Below, piece after piece: positions 13,786 through 23,783 of a DNA stretch of 55,818 nucleotides. Numbering within the stretch: position 1 is the stretch's first letter; every line of letters begins with the position of its first letter. Source of the DNA: a virus; IMG/VR virus record IMGVR_UViG_3300028822_000225, positions 1 through 55,818 of that record. One strand, written 5' to 3'. Under the pieces are notes generated by a model that was not told the DNA's origin, did no database searches, and saw only the letters and a list, made by a program, of their open reading frames with translations. The position numbers were made by a program, and so were the translations under genes.

Positions 13786-15260
13786 TTATATAAAAGGCCG
13801 ATTGTTTTTACCTGAGCATCTTCTGACCTTAATTCAACCTTAATCTTTAAATCTTTCCCTGTAGTTATCTCCCTACTCCCAGTAAAACTTGTCGGTATAT
13901 AATTAGTTCCTCCATTAAGACTTACATAAACTTCTACATTAGATAAATCCTCCCCCTCAACACGAGGTTCAATATTAGAAACATTTTTATCTAAAATGTA
14001 TAATTCACTTATCCAATTTCCTGAGGAAACCCCATCGGTCTTTAATAATCCCTTATTTGTATCTATTAATGTGTTGGAATGTTCTCCTGTATCATTTTCA
14101 AAATTAAAAATTATTGATTCTTCCATCTCATTAGGGTTATCATTTTCAGATATTTCTGTTTCAAATTTTATTCTACTCTTTAAAATATGGGGTATAGACA
14201 ATTTTTCTTTCTGTATTTCTATATCTGTTTTTGGGGGTTCATCATTACTAAAATTATGTGTAAAGGTATGAACCAAATATTCCCCAGGGGTTAAACCATT
14301 TAAAGGGTCAGATATTCTAACTTTCTCTCCAGGAGCTATTGTTGGGAGCATGAGGCTTGTTACTGTCCCAATTGTTGGAGGGTCTTTTTGTCTTGCTAAT
14401 TCATAATCTGCCCTATCCTTAACCTGTTGTCTTGTAATTATATTTGAATCATTTATTTTAAGTTCCTTAATATCTCCATCTAAATCTGCCTGAGAATTTG
14501 TATCCTCTGCAGTAGCAATAAGAGGAATTCCACCAAATCTTGCTCCATATACCCTTATACGGTTATAAACTCTCTCCAAGTCTTGTGAAAATTCTCCTGT
14601 ATTAATTAGATTATATTCGTGAACAATGGCTTCTGTTGTATTTAATCTAGAATTCCTAGGGAAATAATGAAAATCAAAATCTGCATCTATATATGCATCG
14701 TAATCGGATGTTTTACAAAGTTCTTCTACAACTTCCCAAAAAGGCCTTTCAAAATAATTCACTGTGGATTTGCCTGAATCTGTTTCTATATTATTTGTAG
14801 TTATAACCCCTGAAAAATATTTATTTATTATTTCTGAAAGTATTGTACTCCTAGATTTTTCTGTTGCAGAGTAAGTTATATTTTTCCCTGTTACTCTTGC
14901 TGCAGAACCTCTCCCATAAATAACAATATTGCTTTCTGTTTTAGGTATTTTTTCAATCATCCCAGTAAATCTAAGAGTTGTGGCGGTAGCCCCATAGTCT
15001 AAATATATTTTAACCTTATCATAGAGAGAAAATTTATTACTATATTCTTGTGTGGAATTGTCTATTTTTATTTCAAAAGAACCAATTGTTTCGGTTATAC
15101 CATCTTTATAAGAACCCTCTAAAACAAAATCTGTTACATCATAATTACCAAGACTAGTTTCTATTTCAATTTTATAGATTGGACTAAAAGAAGGAGGAAT
15201 CCAGGTATATATGGGTATTGGTTTCGTTGCTCCTATTGAAGTTATATTTCTTACAGCCAT
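13782..15260 (-). CDS. Tail hub / baseplate protein, gpD/gp27-like
   Basis: 492 aa from the ATG at 15260; a TTG seven codons upstream is in frame, but GGAGG lies 10 nt before this ATG. The N-terminal part has the strand-rich YKIEIETSLGNYDVTDFVLEG and FTGMIEKIPKTESNIVIYGR typical of tail hub barrels. Then YNRIRVYGARFGGIPLIA and PGEKVRISDPLNGLTPGEYL follow in the order seen in phage late-control D / siphovirus Gp37-like hubs. The C-terminal 130 residues form an extra beta domain that may bind fibres. It directly follows the giant adhesin gene, sharing TAATG. Confidence 0.75.
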   Translation of the reverse strand: MAVRNITSIGATKPIPIYTWIPPSFSPIYKIEIETSLGNYDVTDFVLEGSYKDGITETIGSFEIKIDNSTQEYSNKFSLYDKVKIYLDYGATATTLRFTGMIEKIPKTESNIVIYGRGSAARVTGKNITYSATEKSRSTILSEIINKYFSGVITTNNIETDSGKSTVNYFERPFWEVVEELCKTSDYDAYIDADFDFHYFPRNSRLNTTEAIVHEYNLINTGEFSQDLERVYNRIRVYGARFGGIPLIATAEDTNSQADLDGDIKELKINDSNIITRQQVKDRADYELARQKDPPTIGTVTSLMLPTIAPGEKVRISDPLNGLTPGEYLVHTFTHNFSNDEPPKTDIEIQKEKLSIPHILKSRIKFETEISENDNPNEMEESIIFNFENDTGEHSNTLIDTNKGLLKTDGVSSGNWISELYILDKNVSNIEPRVEGEDLSNVEVYVSLNGGTNYIPTSFTGSREITTGKDLKIKVELRSEDAQVKTIGLLYK

Positions 15261-18200
15261 TATATCAAATCCTCCGAACAATAAGTATTATTAGCACATT
15301 GTCTAAAATAAAGATTTGGATTGAATAATCTCCAATTATTATAACTACAATCATAATCTGCCCACATCCAAATATTAGTGGTGTTTAAATATTCTTTGTT
15401 AGAAACTATCTCCTCCCATGATTCATTTAATTGGTATCCATCACTTTTTGAATTTGTAGTACTGATAGTTAAATTTACACAATTAGAGGTGTTTTCTAAA
15501 TAAACACTAAGATTGGAATCTTTCCCTCCATATCCATAATTTGTTATATTTATTATTGGATTAATATCACTCTGTCCATAAGGGGTAACATTATTTTTGC
15601 TAGGAGAATCAGGAACAAATTCTAAAAAATCCACTAAATTAGGAACAAAAGAATAATCCCATCTAGAGTAATAAAAAGTAACATATCTAGTCAAATTAAG
15701 GGAGTTATCATTATTTTGTGCTGTTACTTTTATAGTCTCATTTCCTCCTGCATAATTATAATTTAAATTAGTTATATTAACCGACCCCTCCTGGCTTCTA
15801 AGAGGAATAGTAAAATTAGTAATTCCTTCCCCATAATTATTCAAATAATCTTGAATAAAGGTTGTATTAATAAAAACAGGGTTTGGGTCATAGGTTATAT
15901 TAATCCAATTTATATCTAATTCCCCTGGGGTATCTGTACCTATTTCTAAAGGTATCTTATAAAGATGGGAATATATTTGTGAATCTTCTACAAAAGAAGA
16001 AGATAAATCTGAATTTGTTAAATTAATTATTTTGCTTCCGTTTGATTTTGAAAAAATTCCCGAAATATTATAATCTGATATTCCATCATTACCAAAATCA
16101 AATGTCAAATTAGAAAGATTATTTTTTTCTAATTGGATAGATATTTTTGATATTTCAATAGAATTTGTTTTATCTTTTGGTTCAGAAATATTGAAATCTA
16201 ATCTCCACCTAAGATTTTTACCTGGATTGGAAAAAGAGTGGGCAGAATTTAAGGATACTCCCTCCCAATTTTGACCATCGTCAGCACTCAGGTATGGAGA
16301 AAGTGTTTCATTTTCCGGAAAGAAACCACTTAGAGTAATATTATCTATATTTTGTATATTAGAATTTGGGTTATAAATAGAATTAGAAATTACTGAACTA
16401 TTTTCTCTTTCTGAAAGAGTCCTATTAATATAATCTACTAATAAAGTATTATCTACATAAGGGTCATCTGAACCTTTTGTTATTGATATATAGAAATTTA
16501 AAAAATTAACAATAGAGGCAGAAACATAAGTTACATTATTGTCGTAAACAATTTCTTTAGAATATCCATCAGTATTGCTAGAATTTTCCGTACCATCTAT
16601 TGTAACCTTAAAATGAGAAGTATTAAATTGTTCTATATGGAAAAAAAGTTTGGCTGAAGCCTCACTAGACCCACTAGGTAAATCAGAAGGAGGGATATTC
16701 ATCTCCCATATCTTTTCCCCTCCAAACTGAATAAAATTATCCCCCCCAACTCCAAAATCATTCGACATACTACCAAAAAAATCGACTTCTAAGGGAAAAT
16801 AAATGTCTTCAGATTGAACCCCTGAGATATTATAGGTATAAACAGGGAGGGTAGCACTCGCCAAATCGTCCCCATTATCACTAAAAATTCTTGATTTTAA
16901 ATTCCCTCCTGTTTCTGAAGTACAAACAATTTCTGATGAAGAGGAAACCGGACAAGAATATGTCCATAAACTAGAATTAATAGCTCCATCATTAAAATCA
17001 TCAAAAGTATAATTCTTTTTATTGGATTTTTTTGGTAGGATTTTTCCAATAAGAGCTAGGTGGGCATCAGTTTGAGACTCATCTATATCACTATAATTGG
17101 AAAAAGAGTTAGTATAATTAAAACCAAATTTTTCTGAAGAAATATTAAGAGAAATATTTTTTATATTAGCATTATCATCTAAATAAAAATATATTAATGA
17201 ATCCCCTTTTGAAGAAAAACCAATTGTCTTATTAGTTTCTCCAGTAGTAGTTTTATTGAGATAAATATTTTTATTCCTTAATACTCCTTCATAAATTCTG
17301 TCTCTTGTAGTTGTATTACAACCATAAAATAAAACATTTTTTGCATCACCAGACATATTAAAACTTAAATTAACAACTTCATCATACCTATGAGATGTAA
17401 TGGAAAGATTTTCATCATCAACATGTATCCCTCCAAAAACAAAATTCTTATAAGAACTTCCGTCAGAAAATAACTTTTTGTTAAAATAATTGATTGTTAA
17501 ATTAATTAAATTATCCCAAAAAGAACAAGTATAATTTTTCCCATAATCTGGATGGTCTATACTAAAACAAATATTGTCAAGAGTATTTGTTCCGTTTAAT
17601 TCAATATCAGTACCCAATTCTGCAGAGACATTATCATACTCTCTCTGAATGGAAAAATTTATAATCTCTTCACCATATTTTCTAACTCCCGCATTTTCCT
17701 TATTCCCTGCCTTATCAATAATAGATACATTCCAATAATACATTGTTCCTCCTGAAAGGCCTGTCCAATTAATTGTTCTTTTTCCATCACTAGAACTTGT
17801 TGAATTAACAATTCCTTCTCTAGTATATAAATTAAAAACTATTTCATCTTCTTTTGTTTCAGTTATACTAACATTTACAAATATCCAATCTTTATTATTA
17901 AAATTTGCAGAAGTATTGGAATCATCACTATTTGGGGTGTAAGAAATAATAGGGGATATACTGTCTATATAAGTTATCCTACTTTCTGAAGAATTGTTTC
18001 TCCCAGACAAATCAAACACTGTAAAATTAAATGTATAATTTCCATTAGGGACATCATAAAAAATTATTGAATTGTTATCATTTTCTGTTTTCATATTGTA
18101 AGAGGTAATATTATATTCTCCTGTTTCATTATAAAGACGAAAAGTTATATTTTTTGTATTATTTTCATTAACAATTGCATCTATTGTTATATTTGGAGTC

Positions 18201-19762
18201 GAATACCATGTATCATTATCATTTGTACCAGAACCATAAAGAACCCCCGGATTTGTGGTGTCAATATAAAAAGTTGAATAATTACAAGTTTTTTGTCCCA
18301 AAGTATCATTAGAACAAATCATCCAATCATTTTCACCTTCAGAACTAGAAATACCTGTAACATTATTGTGGCATACTACTGTTGTATTTGTTTCCCCTCC
18401 ATTTAGGGAGTACCAACAGGAATCGGCTTCTCCATTTAATACTTTTAAAGAATAATTTAGAGTTGATTTTTGTGTTTGATAATATGTTTCTTCTTCAGGA
18501 AAGGTAAAATTAATTAAAGGGTCTTGATAAGATAAAACAGTAAAGTTAAATAAATAAAAATCCATGCTATCGGAAGGGCCATCACTTTCAGCGGCTATCT
18601 GTTCGAAGATTATATGCCAATTTTCTATCACCGATATATCTTTTGTAGCAAGTATTTCTGTATCATTTGAAAATGTTACTGTTTCTGCAGAAGAGTCTAT
18701 ATCTAAAGAATAATCTACTGGAGATTGTTCTAATTCTGTTTCTGAAAAAGAATAGATTAGAGTTGAATTCCATTCGTCTACCTTATCATTCATTGTGGAA
18801 GATGTTCCACAGGTTGGGCCTGAAGATGATTCATCTTTTGTAAAATAAAGATTAGATACCGCACTATCTTCTGTTCCATTTATTGTAAAATTTATTTGAT
18901 AATCTTCCCCCTCTTTAAAGTCTTGGTTTGTCCAAAAAGCAGCCCATCTTCTCACAGAATTACCTGGAGCCGAATTAGCTAAAACATAAGCCCTCAAAGA
19001 ACCATCAGTATAAAAATTACCTTCCTCTACTACACTTTCACTTCCTGGATTAGAACCTCCCTGACAACTGTATGTTTTGTTATCCCATAAACTCTCATTA
19101 ATACTAGAATCCTCAAAATCATCATTCCAATAATATCTGCTTGTATAATAGGGGTCAAAAAGTCTAACATAAAAAGTCTCGTTATTTGAATTAATATCAT
19201 ATTGTGCCGAAAGCGAATTAGAACCATAAGGCCAACCAATCCACGCCCACCTATAATCTTTTTGAAGTTCAACATTCATATTCTTCCCAAAAGATAATTC
19301 TGTTTCATCAATTAATTTTCTTTTTTCCCCTGTATCAGTTAAATCATCTACTGTATAACGATAGAATTTTCCTTTAGCATTCAAAACAGTAACTTTATGG
19401 CTAATTGGGAAATATTCAACCCCCTCTACATCTCCTCTAAAATAATATGTATCAATAATTACTTGTCCTCTTTGATAAGGGGTTCTACGTTCTATCCAGA
19501 TTTCTTGTGTTTCATTATTTATTCTTTTATCTATTTGTATTCCATCGGTTTGTCTGTACATTATACTAGTACCATCGAATAGACGATTTTCTTCGCGGCC
19601 AGCAACAGTCCAAATCCAAGAATAGTTTTCATGAGGAACATAAAAAGTTGTTTTATCATTATCTACACGGATTCTTACCTTATCCATATATTGGATATAA
19701 ATTATACTACTAGAGACAATAATAAGGAGTAATATCCCTATTGTTATTTTTTTCTTGTCCAT
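15260..19762 (-). CDS. Giant N-glycosylation-rich surface or tail-tip adhesin, 1500 aa, N-terminal membrane anchor
   Basis: Starts MDKKKITIGILLLIIVSSSI, a signal anchor (about 7-25). The rest is beta-rich with dozens of N-x-S/T sequons and Ig/fibronectin-like segments (for example SGGTMYYWNVSIIDKAGNKE and FNFTVFDLSGRNNSS). There are no catalytic motifs. It lies between the tip protein and the hub gene, where phages keep receptor-binding proteins. A signal anchor is unusual for a virion tail protein, because tails assemble in the cytoplasm. It may be exported and displayed on the host surface, or the segment may act as a tail-tip membrane probe. Confidence 0.75.
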   Translation of the reverse strand: MDKKKITIGILLLIIVSSSIIYIQYMDKVRIRVDNDKTTFYVPHENYSWIWTVAGREENRLFDGTSIMYRQTDGIQIDKRINNETQEIWIERRTPYQRGQVIIDTYYFRGDVEGVEYFPISHKVTVLNAKGKFYRYTVDDLTDTGEKRKLIDETELSFGKNMNVELQKDYRWAWIGWPYGSNSLSAQYDINSNNETFYVRLFDPYYTSRYYWNDDFEDSSINESLWDNKTYSCQGGSNPGSESVVEEGNFYTDGSLRAYVLANSAPGNSVRRWAAFWTNQDFKEGEDYQINFTINGTEDSAVSNLYFTKDESSSGPTCGTSSTMNDKVDEWNSTLIYSFSETELEQSPVDYSLDIDSSAETVTFSNDTEILATKDISVIENWHIIFEQIAAESDGPSDSMDFYLFNFTVLSYQDPLINFTFPEEETYYQTQKSTLNYSLKVLNGEADSCWYSLNGGETNTTVVCHNNVTGISSSEGENDWMICSNDTLGQKTCNYSTFYIDTTNPGVLYGSGTNDNDTWYSTPNITIDAIVNENNTKNITFRLYNETGEYNITSYNMKTENDNNSIIFYDVPNGNYTFNFTVFDLSGRNNSSESRITYIDSISPIISYTPNSDDSNTSANFNNKDWIFVNVSITETKEDEIVFNLYTREGIVNSTSSSDGKRTINWTGLSGGTMYYWNVSIIDKAGNKENAGVRKYGEEIINFSIQREYDNVSAELGTDIELNGTNTLDNICFSIDHPDYGKNYTCSFWDNLINLTINYFNKKLFSDGSSYKNFVFGGIHVDDENLSITSHRYDEVVNLSFNMSGDAKNVLFYGCNTTTRDRIYEGVLRNKNIYLNKTTTGETNKTIGFSSKGDSLIYFYLDDNANIKNISLNISSEKFGFNYTNSFSNYSDIDESQTDAHLALIGKILPKKSNKKNYTFDDFNDGAINSSLWTYSCPVSSSSEIVCTSETGGNLKSRIFSDNGDDLASATLPVYTYNISGVQSEDIYFPLEVDFFGSMSNDFGVGGDNFIQFGGEKIWEMNIPPSDLPSGSSEASAKLFFHIEQFNTSHFKVTIDGTENSSNTDGYSKEIVYDNNVTYVSASIVNFLNFYISITKGSDDPYVDNTLLVDYINRTLSERENSSVISNSIYNPNSNIQNIDNITLSGFFPENETLSPYLSADDGQNWEGVSLNSAHSFSNPGKNLRWRLDFNISEPKDKTNSIEISKISIQLEKNNLSNLTFDFGNDGISDYNISGIFSKSNGSKIINLTNSDLSSSFVEDSQIYSHLYKIPLEIGTDTPGELDINWINITYDPNPVFINTTFIQDYLNNYGEGITNFTIPLRSQEGSVNITNLNYNYAGGNETIKVTAQNNDNSLNLTRYVTFYYSRWDYSFVPNLVDFLEFVPDSPSKNNVTPYGQSDINPIINITNYGYGGKDSNLSVYLENTSNCVNLTISTTNSKSDGYQLNESWEEIVSNKEYLNTTNIWMWADYDCSYNNWRLFNPNLYFRQCANNTYCSEDLI

Positions 19763-20199
19763 TATATATTAACTCCTTCTAAAAATTTAACTTCAACCTC
19801 ATACCTTCCATGGTCGTCTCCACTATACGTGGGATTATCTTGAGATTCCTCCGAAACAGTACATTCTTCTACATACCCTGTTATAGAGTCTGTGGAACCA
19901 GCTAATCCCACACAATCATCATAGGCAAGGGTTACCGTTCCCCCATTTAGACCTGCTCCACGAAAAATAGTTACCAAGTTTTCTTTATCTGTTGCTGTTT
20001 GAATCCATCCTTTTATATTAAGATAATGAGTAACTCTAAGTAAATCCACTATTTTTGTTGATTTTGGACCTGATGATTGGTTACTTTTTGTCTGAGGAGG
20101 GGTTATTGGGAAAAGTTTATTCTTGTATTCTTCATCCACCCGTGTAGAATAAATAGTCACTGAAGTTCCACCTTTTGACAAAGTTATATTTGATGCCAT
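19762..20199 (-). CDS. Probable tail tip / distal tail protein, 145 aa
   Basis: Directly downstream of the tape measure gene, where distal tail proteins lie. The sequence is beta-rich (NITLSKGGTSVTIYSTRVDE at the start, YEVEVKFLEGVNI at the end) with a central VDLLRVTHYLNIKGWI stretch. Start overlaps the tape measure stop. The assignment is by position and fold type, not by a recognised motif. Confidence 0.5.
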   Translation of the reverse strand: MASNITLSKGGTSVTIYSTRVDEEYKNKLFPITPPQTKSNQSSGPKSTKIVDLLRVTHYLNIKGWIQTATDKENLVTIFRGAGLNGGTVTLAYDDCVGLAGSTDSITGYVEECTVSEESQDNPTYSGDDHGRYEVEVKFLEGVNI

Positions 20200-21686
20200 T
20201 ATGTATTTACGAGCCTCCTTGTCTCATTTACCATTTTACGATTATTTCTTTCTAACATACTTTCAAATTCTTTCTTATCTGATACATTTACATTATATGT
20301 AACATTTAGATTAACATTCCCCCCAAATCCATTCTTACTCCCAATAATAGTATCATTCATATCTGTCTTTATTAATCTCCCCCCTGGCTGTAATATAAAA
20401 TCTTCTACTTCCTCTATTTTTTCCCCTGTAAAAGGGTCCCTCCCCCATTTTTTTAATCTATTCATCTTATCTATATTTTTTCTTGTATCCACCACTCCAA
20501 GGTTAGCATCATAAACAATATCTGTTGGTTCTTGTCCGCCAAATATATCTTTTAATGGAACACCTTCCTTAAACATTTCGAAAGAAGATTCTACCTCATC
20601 AATCGTATTTTGAACTTTTTCTCTTATCCAATTTCCAGTTTTTTCCATCCATTTGAATTTTATTTCTGCCAAAACCAAAAAAGTTAATGCACCAACAGTT
20701 ATTGCTGCAGGTAGAGAAGCTCCAACCAAAAGTGCAGCAATCCCTGCAGAAATCCCAGATATAAAAAAATCTTGAAGAGACTTAGAAATCTGTTCCTCTT
20801 TCATCCCTTTAAATGCAAAGGTTATTGCTGCAGTTATTGCTATTGCCGTCCCAACCCCTTTTAAAATACCTTTTAGTCCAGAAACCTTACCTTTTGCTGT
20901 ATTTGCAGAATTACCAATTCCAGTTATATTTGCTGCTGTTTGCCCAAAATTCATCATCTTCAAACTAGCCAAACCAAGCCCTAATTGGCCTATTACAAAT
21001 AATGCTCCACCGATTACACTACCCAAGACAACCATAACACCTATCACTCTACGAGTAGATTCTGGCATATCCATCATCCACTCCATAATTGGAAAAAGAA
21101 TATTAAGTAAATCTTCTGCAATAGGTAAAAAGAAAACTCCAAGTGTTTGTCCAAGTAAGTCGGTAATTCCCATCCATTCCATAGAAGTCTTAATTAACCC
21201 ATTAAAGGTTCTCTGTAAAGACATACCAAAAAACATAACTCCTAACAATTCAAATTGGAATCCTTGTGCAGATTCAGACATGCCATCAAAAGTTCTAATT
21301 TGATTTTGTCCATATCCTCCTAATCTTTGGAATGAGGTCCCAATTCCAGAGTATCTCTCATTTATGGATGTTGCTAAATTTGATGTTTGTTCTCTAATGC
21401 TTTGTTGGTTTTTAATAAAAGAATTGGCAGCAGCTCTCCCTGATTGAACAAGTTCTTTATTAAATCTAGAAACAGTATCGGTAGTGGATTCAAATACTGA
21501 ACCCAACATCCGTAGATTTGTTGCTTCTTCCTGTCTCAATCTAATATTATTCGCCAAAATTGAGGATTGGGACCTATTTATCTTTTGATTTTTTTGGATA
21601 TTTTGTGCCAACATATCCATAGATTTCCTCACAAATTCAAAACCTTTCTGTTGTGCTTCTATCAAAACTCCTAATTTTGTAACCAT
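20199..21686 (-). CDS. Tail tape measure protein
   Basis: 495 aa. The N-terminal helical region is QN-rich (AQNIQKNQKINRSQSSILAN). Three hydrophobic stretches follow (about 145-200, 215-245 and 270-335, for example VIGVMVVLGSVIGGALFVIG). The C-terminal VNLNVTYNVNVSDKKEFESM is the usual tape measure ending. It follows two chaperone genes and precedes the tip gene. At about 1.5 angstrom per residue it predicts a tail of roughly 75 nm. Confidence 0.85.
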   Translation of the reverse strand: MVTKLGVLIEAQQKGFEFVRKSMDMLAQNIQKNQKINRSQSSILANNIRLRQEEATNLRMLGSVFESTTDTVSRFNKELVQSGRAAANSFIKNQQSIREQTSNLATSINERYSGIGTSFQRLGGYGQNQIRTFDGMSESAQGFQFELLGVMFFGMSLQRTFNGLIKTSMEWMGITDLLGQTLGVFFLPIAEDLLNILFPIMEWMMDMPESTRRVIGVMVVLGSVIGGALFVIGQLGLGLASLKMMNFGQTAANITGIGNSANTAKGKVSGLKGILKGVGTAIAITAAITFAFKGMKEEQISKSLQDFFISGISAGIAALLVGASLPAAITVGALTFLVLAEIKFKWMEKTGNWIREKVQNTIDEVESSFEMFKEGVPLKDIFGGQEPTDIVYDANLGVVDTRKNIDKMNRLKKWGRDPFTGEKIEEVEDFILQPGGRLIKTDMNDTIIGSKNGFGGNVNLNVTYNVNVSDKKEFESMLERNNRKMVNETRRLVNT

Positions 21687-21687
21687 T

Positions 21688-21900
21688 TTATTTCTTCTTT
21701 TTCATAGCTTTTTTTTCTAGCTCATGCCTTTTATTTATCATTTTAAGGAGGTAATTCATTGTTGGGATGGGGAGTTCATTGAGTTCTTTTAATGTCCATC
21801 CAAATTCCTTCATAAGAACATACATATTCTCAATAAGATTTTCCTCATAACCTTCTTTAGCGAGAATATCTCTTCTCAAATCAGGAATTTTGTTTTTCAT
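21688..21900 (-). CDS. Tail assembly chaperone, downstream member (gpT-like)
   Basis: 70 aa. Contains MKEFGWTLKELNELPIPTMN then YLLKMINKRHELEKK, the compact helical pattern of the second tail chaperone in many siphoviruses. Lies between the upstream chaperone (20-nt overlap) and the tape measure gene. It has its own ATG; no clear slippery site joins it to the upstream frame. Confidence 0.7.
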   Translation of the reverse strand: MKNKIPDLRRDILAKEGYEENLIENMYVLMKEFGWTLKELNELPIPTMNYLLKMINKRHELEKKAMKKKK

Positions 21901-22207
21901 TCTCTTCTAATAATTTCTTTTTAGCATCTGACACATCAATGTTGTTAACACTACTTACAGCATTCATTATCTCTTCTAAGAACTTAACTCTAACTTGATT
22001 GATTTCCTCGTCTTTTGCATCAGGGTCAATCTGTTTCAAGACTAATTTAATAACCTCTTTGGTTGCATTAGCCTGAATAGTCGGGTCTTTGCTAGACATC
22101 TTAGTAAGTAGGGGAAGTTCATTTATAGTGAAAGGTTTCAACATATACTTTTCACCAGCTATTTCAACTTCCTGTGGTTTTGCCAAAAACTTATCAAGTT
22201 TTCCCAT
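21881..22207 (-). CDS. Tail assembly chaperone, upstream member (gpG-like)
   Basis: 108 aa from the ATG at 22207, chosen because GGAGG sits six bases upstream; the open frame continues to 22258. MGKLDKFLAKPQEVEIAGEK, then MLKPFTINELPLL and a helical C-terminal half rich in K/E/D, the usual gpG-type layout. It is followed by the gpT-like gene and the tape measure gene, which supports the call. Confidence 0.72.
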   Translation of the reverse strand: MGKLDKFLAKPQEVEIAGEKYMLKPFTINELPLLTKMSSKDPTIQANATKEVIKLVLKQIDPDAKDEEINQVRVKFLEEIMNAVSSVNNIDVSDAKKKLLEENEKQNS

Positions 22208-22493
22208 TTTTTCCTCCGAATGATTTAATTGGTTGACCAGAAATACTTTTTCTGACATTTTCTGAAGTATCTTCAGGTTGATTATTAATTAATTGGATTG
22301 CTAATTCTGAATTCAAAAATTTGGATTTGAATAATTCGTATTCATTTGCTTGTTTTATTAAATAAGCAAGAACTTGGCCATAATCATCACAAAATTCATC
22401 TTTTGCTCTTTCCTTTATGTAGGTCTTTGCCCAACTAGGAAGTCTACTTATGACCAAGCCTTTCAATTCAATCTTATCCTTAATTTCACTCAT
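22194..22493 (-). CDS. Hypothetical tail-module protein, 99 aa
   Basis: Between the tail tube and chaperone genes. ISRLPSWAKTYIKERAKDEF and YGQVLAYLIKQANEYELFK suggest helices. The last residues (SFGGKNGKT) are encoded by the ribosome site region of the next gene. Phages often have a small protein here; no function can be named. Confidence 0.6.
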   Translation of the reverse strand: MSEIKDKIELKGLVISRLPSWAKTYIKERAKDEFCDDYGQVLAYLIKQANEYELFKSKFLNSELAIQLINNQPEDTSENVRKSISGQPIKSFGGKNGKT

Positions 22494-22495
22494 TC

Positions 22496-23080
22496 TTAAC
22501 TACTAGTGTACGAACTAACTTCACTTAATGTCTTACCAGTAGAACCGTCTGTAGACTCATAAGTTATGTTAGATGTACCAGATTTATTGAACGGTGTCAC
22601 TTTATATGTAATAGTGAATTTCCATACGCCATCAGTGAAACTTGCATTCACATTAGTAAAATGACCATTTTGGAATGTATATCTTATAGCAGCATCCCCT
22701 TCAGAGGTAGCACTAGTTGCATTAGTTTGACTAGCGTTATCTGTAGCGAGAACAACTAATTGATATTCATATCTTGTTAGGTCTGTACTTATACTAAGTG
22801 GTTGTGTTGTATCCTGTGAGTGCATTAGGTCGTAAAAACCATTACCAGTTGTGCTAGTAGAACCAAGTTCAACAGCATAACCCTCTAAAGTTATTTCTGT
22901 AGGTTCTTGTGGGTTGAATTTTTTCAATCTTCCCCCCGCAATTGTGGCAATCTGGTCAAAATCTTTTGCACCACCAGAGATGTCAACAGTTTCAATCATA
23001 GCCTTGAAATCCATATCACTTCCGTCTTTCTTAGTTATACTAAGATAAGTGCTTCCATCACTAAATGTATCATAGGCCAT
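22496..23080 (-). CDS. Major tail tube protein
   Basis: 194 aa, beta-rich. Typical tube elements are an N-terminal strand pair (YLSITKKDGSDMDFKAMIET), a middle EITLEGYAVELGS strand and a late WKFTITYKVTPFNKSG. The Thr/Ser-rich loops and the position between head-tail joining proteins and chaperones fit the tube protein of siphoviruses, which stacks around the tape measure protein. Confidence 0.72.
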   Translation of the reverse strand: MAYDTFSDGSTYLSITKKDGSDMDFKAMIETVDISGGAKDFDQIATIAGGRLKKFNPQEPTEITLEGYAVELGSTSTTGNGFYDLMHSQDTTQPLSISTDLTRYEYQLVVLATDNASQTNATSATSEGDAAIRYTFQNGHFTNVNASFTDGVWKFTITYKVTPFNKSGTSNITYESTDGSTGKTLSEVSSYTSS

Positions 23081-23081
23081 A

Positions 23082-23282
23082 TTATTTTCTCCTTATTGTT
23101 TTAGTTTTCTTCCTAGGAATCCTAGTACTGCTATTCTTCTTTTCTACTGGTCTGAATATTTCGAATGAACGAGAATCATAAACAATTTTTTCCCCTTCAA
23201 TAATCCCTTTCGGAGGAACTACAACAATTTTTCCATGAATCCAAAGCCTTTTTGGAGATTTGGTCTTATTTCTTAATTTCAT
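23082..23282 (-). CDS. Small basic virion protein, 66 aa
   Basis: SPKRLWIHGKIVVVPPKGII, then a beta segment and a basic tail (IPRKKTKTIRRK). Its position between the gp10-like and tube genes suggests a minor neck or tail component. Short proteins with a PxxG-turn like this occur next to phage head-tail genes; the function is unknown. Confidence 0.55.
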   Translation of the reverse strand: MKLRNKTKSPKRLWIHGKIVVVPPKGIIEGEKIVYDSRSFEIFRPVEKKNSSTRIPRKKTKTIRRK

Positions 23283-23782
23283 CTTGATTTTTGTATCGCC
23301 CTCTGTACGAATTTATTTAAGTGAGTAGGTATTTTGGGTCTAAATCTTCTAAGTGCAGGTTCAACGAAAGGTCCTCTCCAATGCACAGTAACATATCCTT
23401 CAGGTTGTACTCCAAGTTCCTTGGCCGTTTTACCAACAGTAGAACCAGGCATACTTTCATGTCTTTTTAATACTCCTATTGATACTTGATGCATTCTAAA
23501 TCCTTCTTCCAACATCCTCATATATTCTTCTGTTCTACCAAAACCAACATAAACTATTGCTCCTTGTTTTGTTTTTTTGTATTCTATACTTTTAAATCCT
23601 TTCTTAGAAGACCATTGGCTTGAACCATATCCTCTAATCTTAAAACTTCTCCTTATATTGTCTCTAAGTAATCTTGACATTTGAGGGATTCCTACATCCC
23701 TAACTTCTCTTCGAATATTTGGGGGAAGGCTTCTAAGTAATTTCTGTGTCTCTTTCAACCCTGTTACTCTAACTTGCATCAT
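23279..23782 (-). CDS. HK97 gp10-like tail component
   Basis: 167 aa, basic. MMQVRVTGLKETQKLLRSLP, with the second helix pair PQMSRLLRDNIRRSF and the end GPFVEPALRRFRPK, matches the HK97 gp10 family order: ferredoxin-like start, KxTK core, F-x-x-PAL-x-x-xF end. These proteins sit at the head-tail junction. Overlaps the basic 66-aa gene by 4 nt. Confidence 0.72.
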   Translation of the reverse strand: MMQVRVTGLKETQKLLRSLPPNIRREVRDVGIPQMSRLLRDNIRRSFKIRGYGSSQWSSKKGFKSIEYKKTKQGAIVYVGFGRTEEYMRMLEEGFRMHQVSIGVLKRHESMPGSTVGKTAKELGVQPEGYVTVHWRGPFVEPALRRFRPKIPTHLNKFVQRAIQKSR

Positions 23783-23783
23783 T

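Noticed and set aside
21881-21910. Programmed -1 frameshift between the two tail chaperone genes.
   Set aside because: The downstream frame is +1 relative to the upstream one and has its own ATG; no X-XXY-YYZ heptamer in the upstream frame was found at the overlap.
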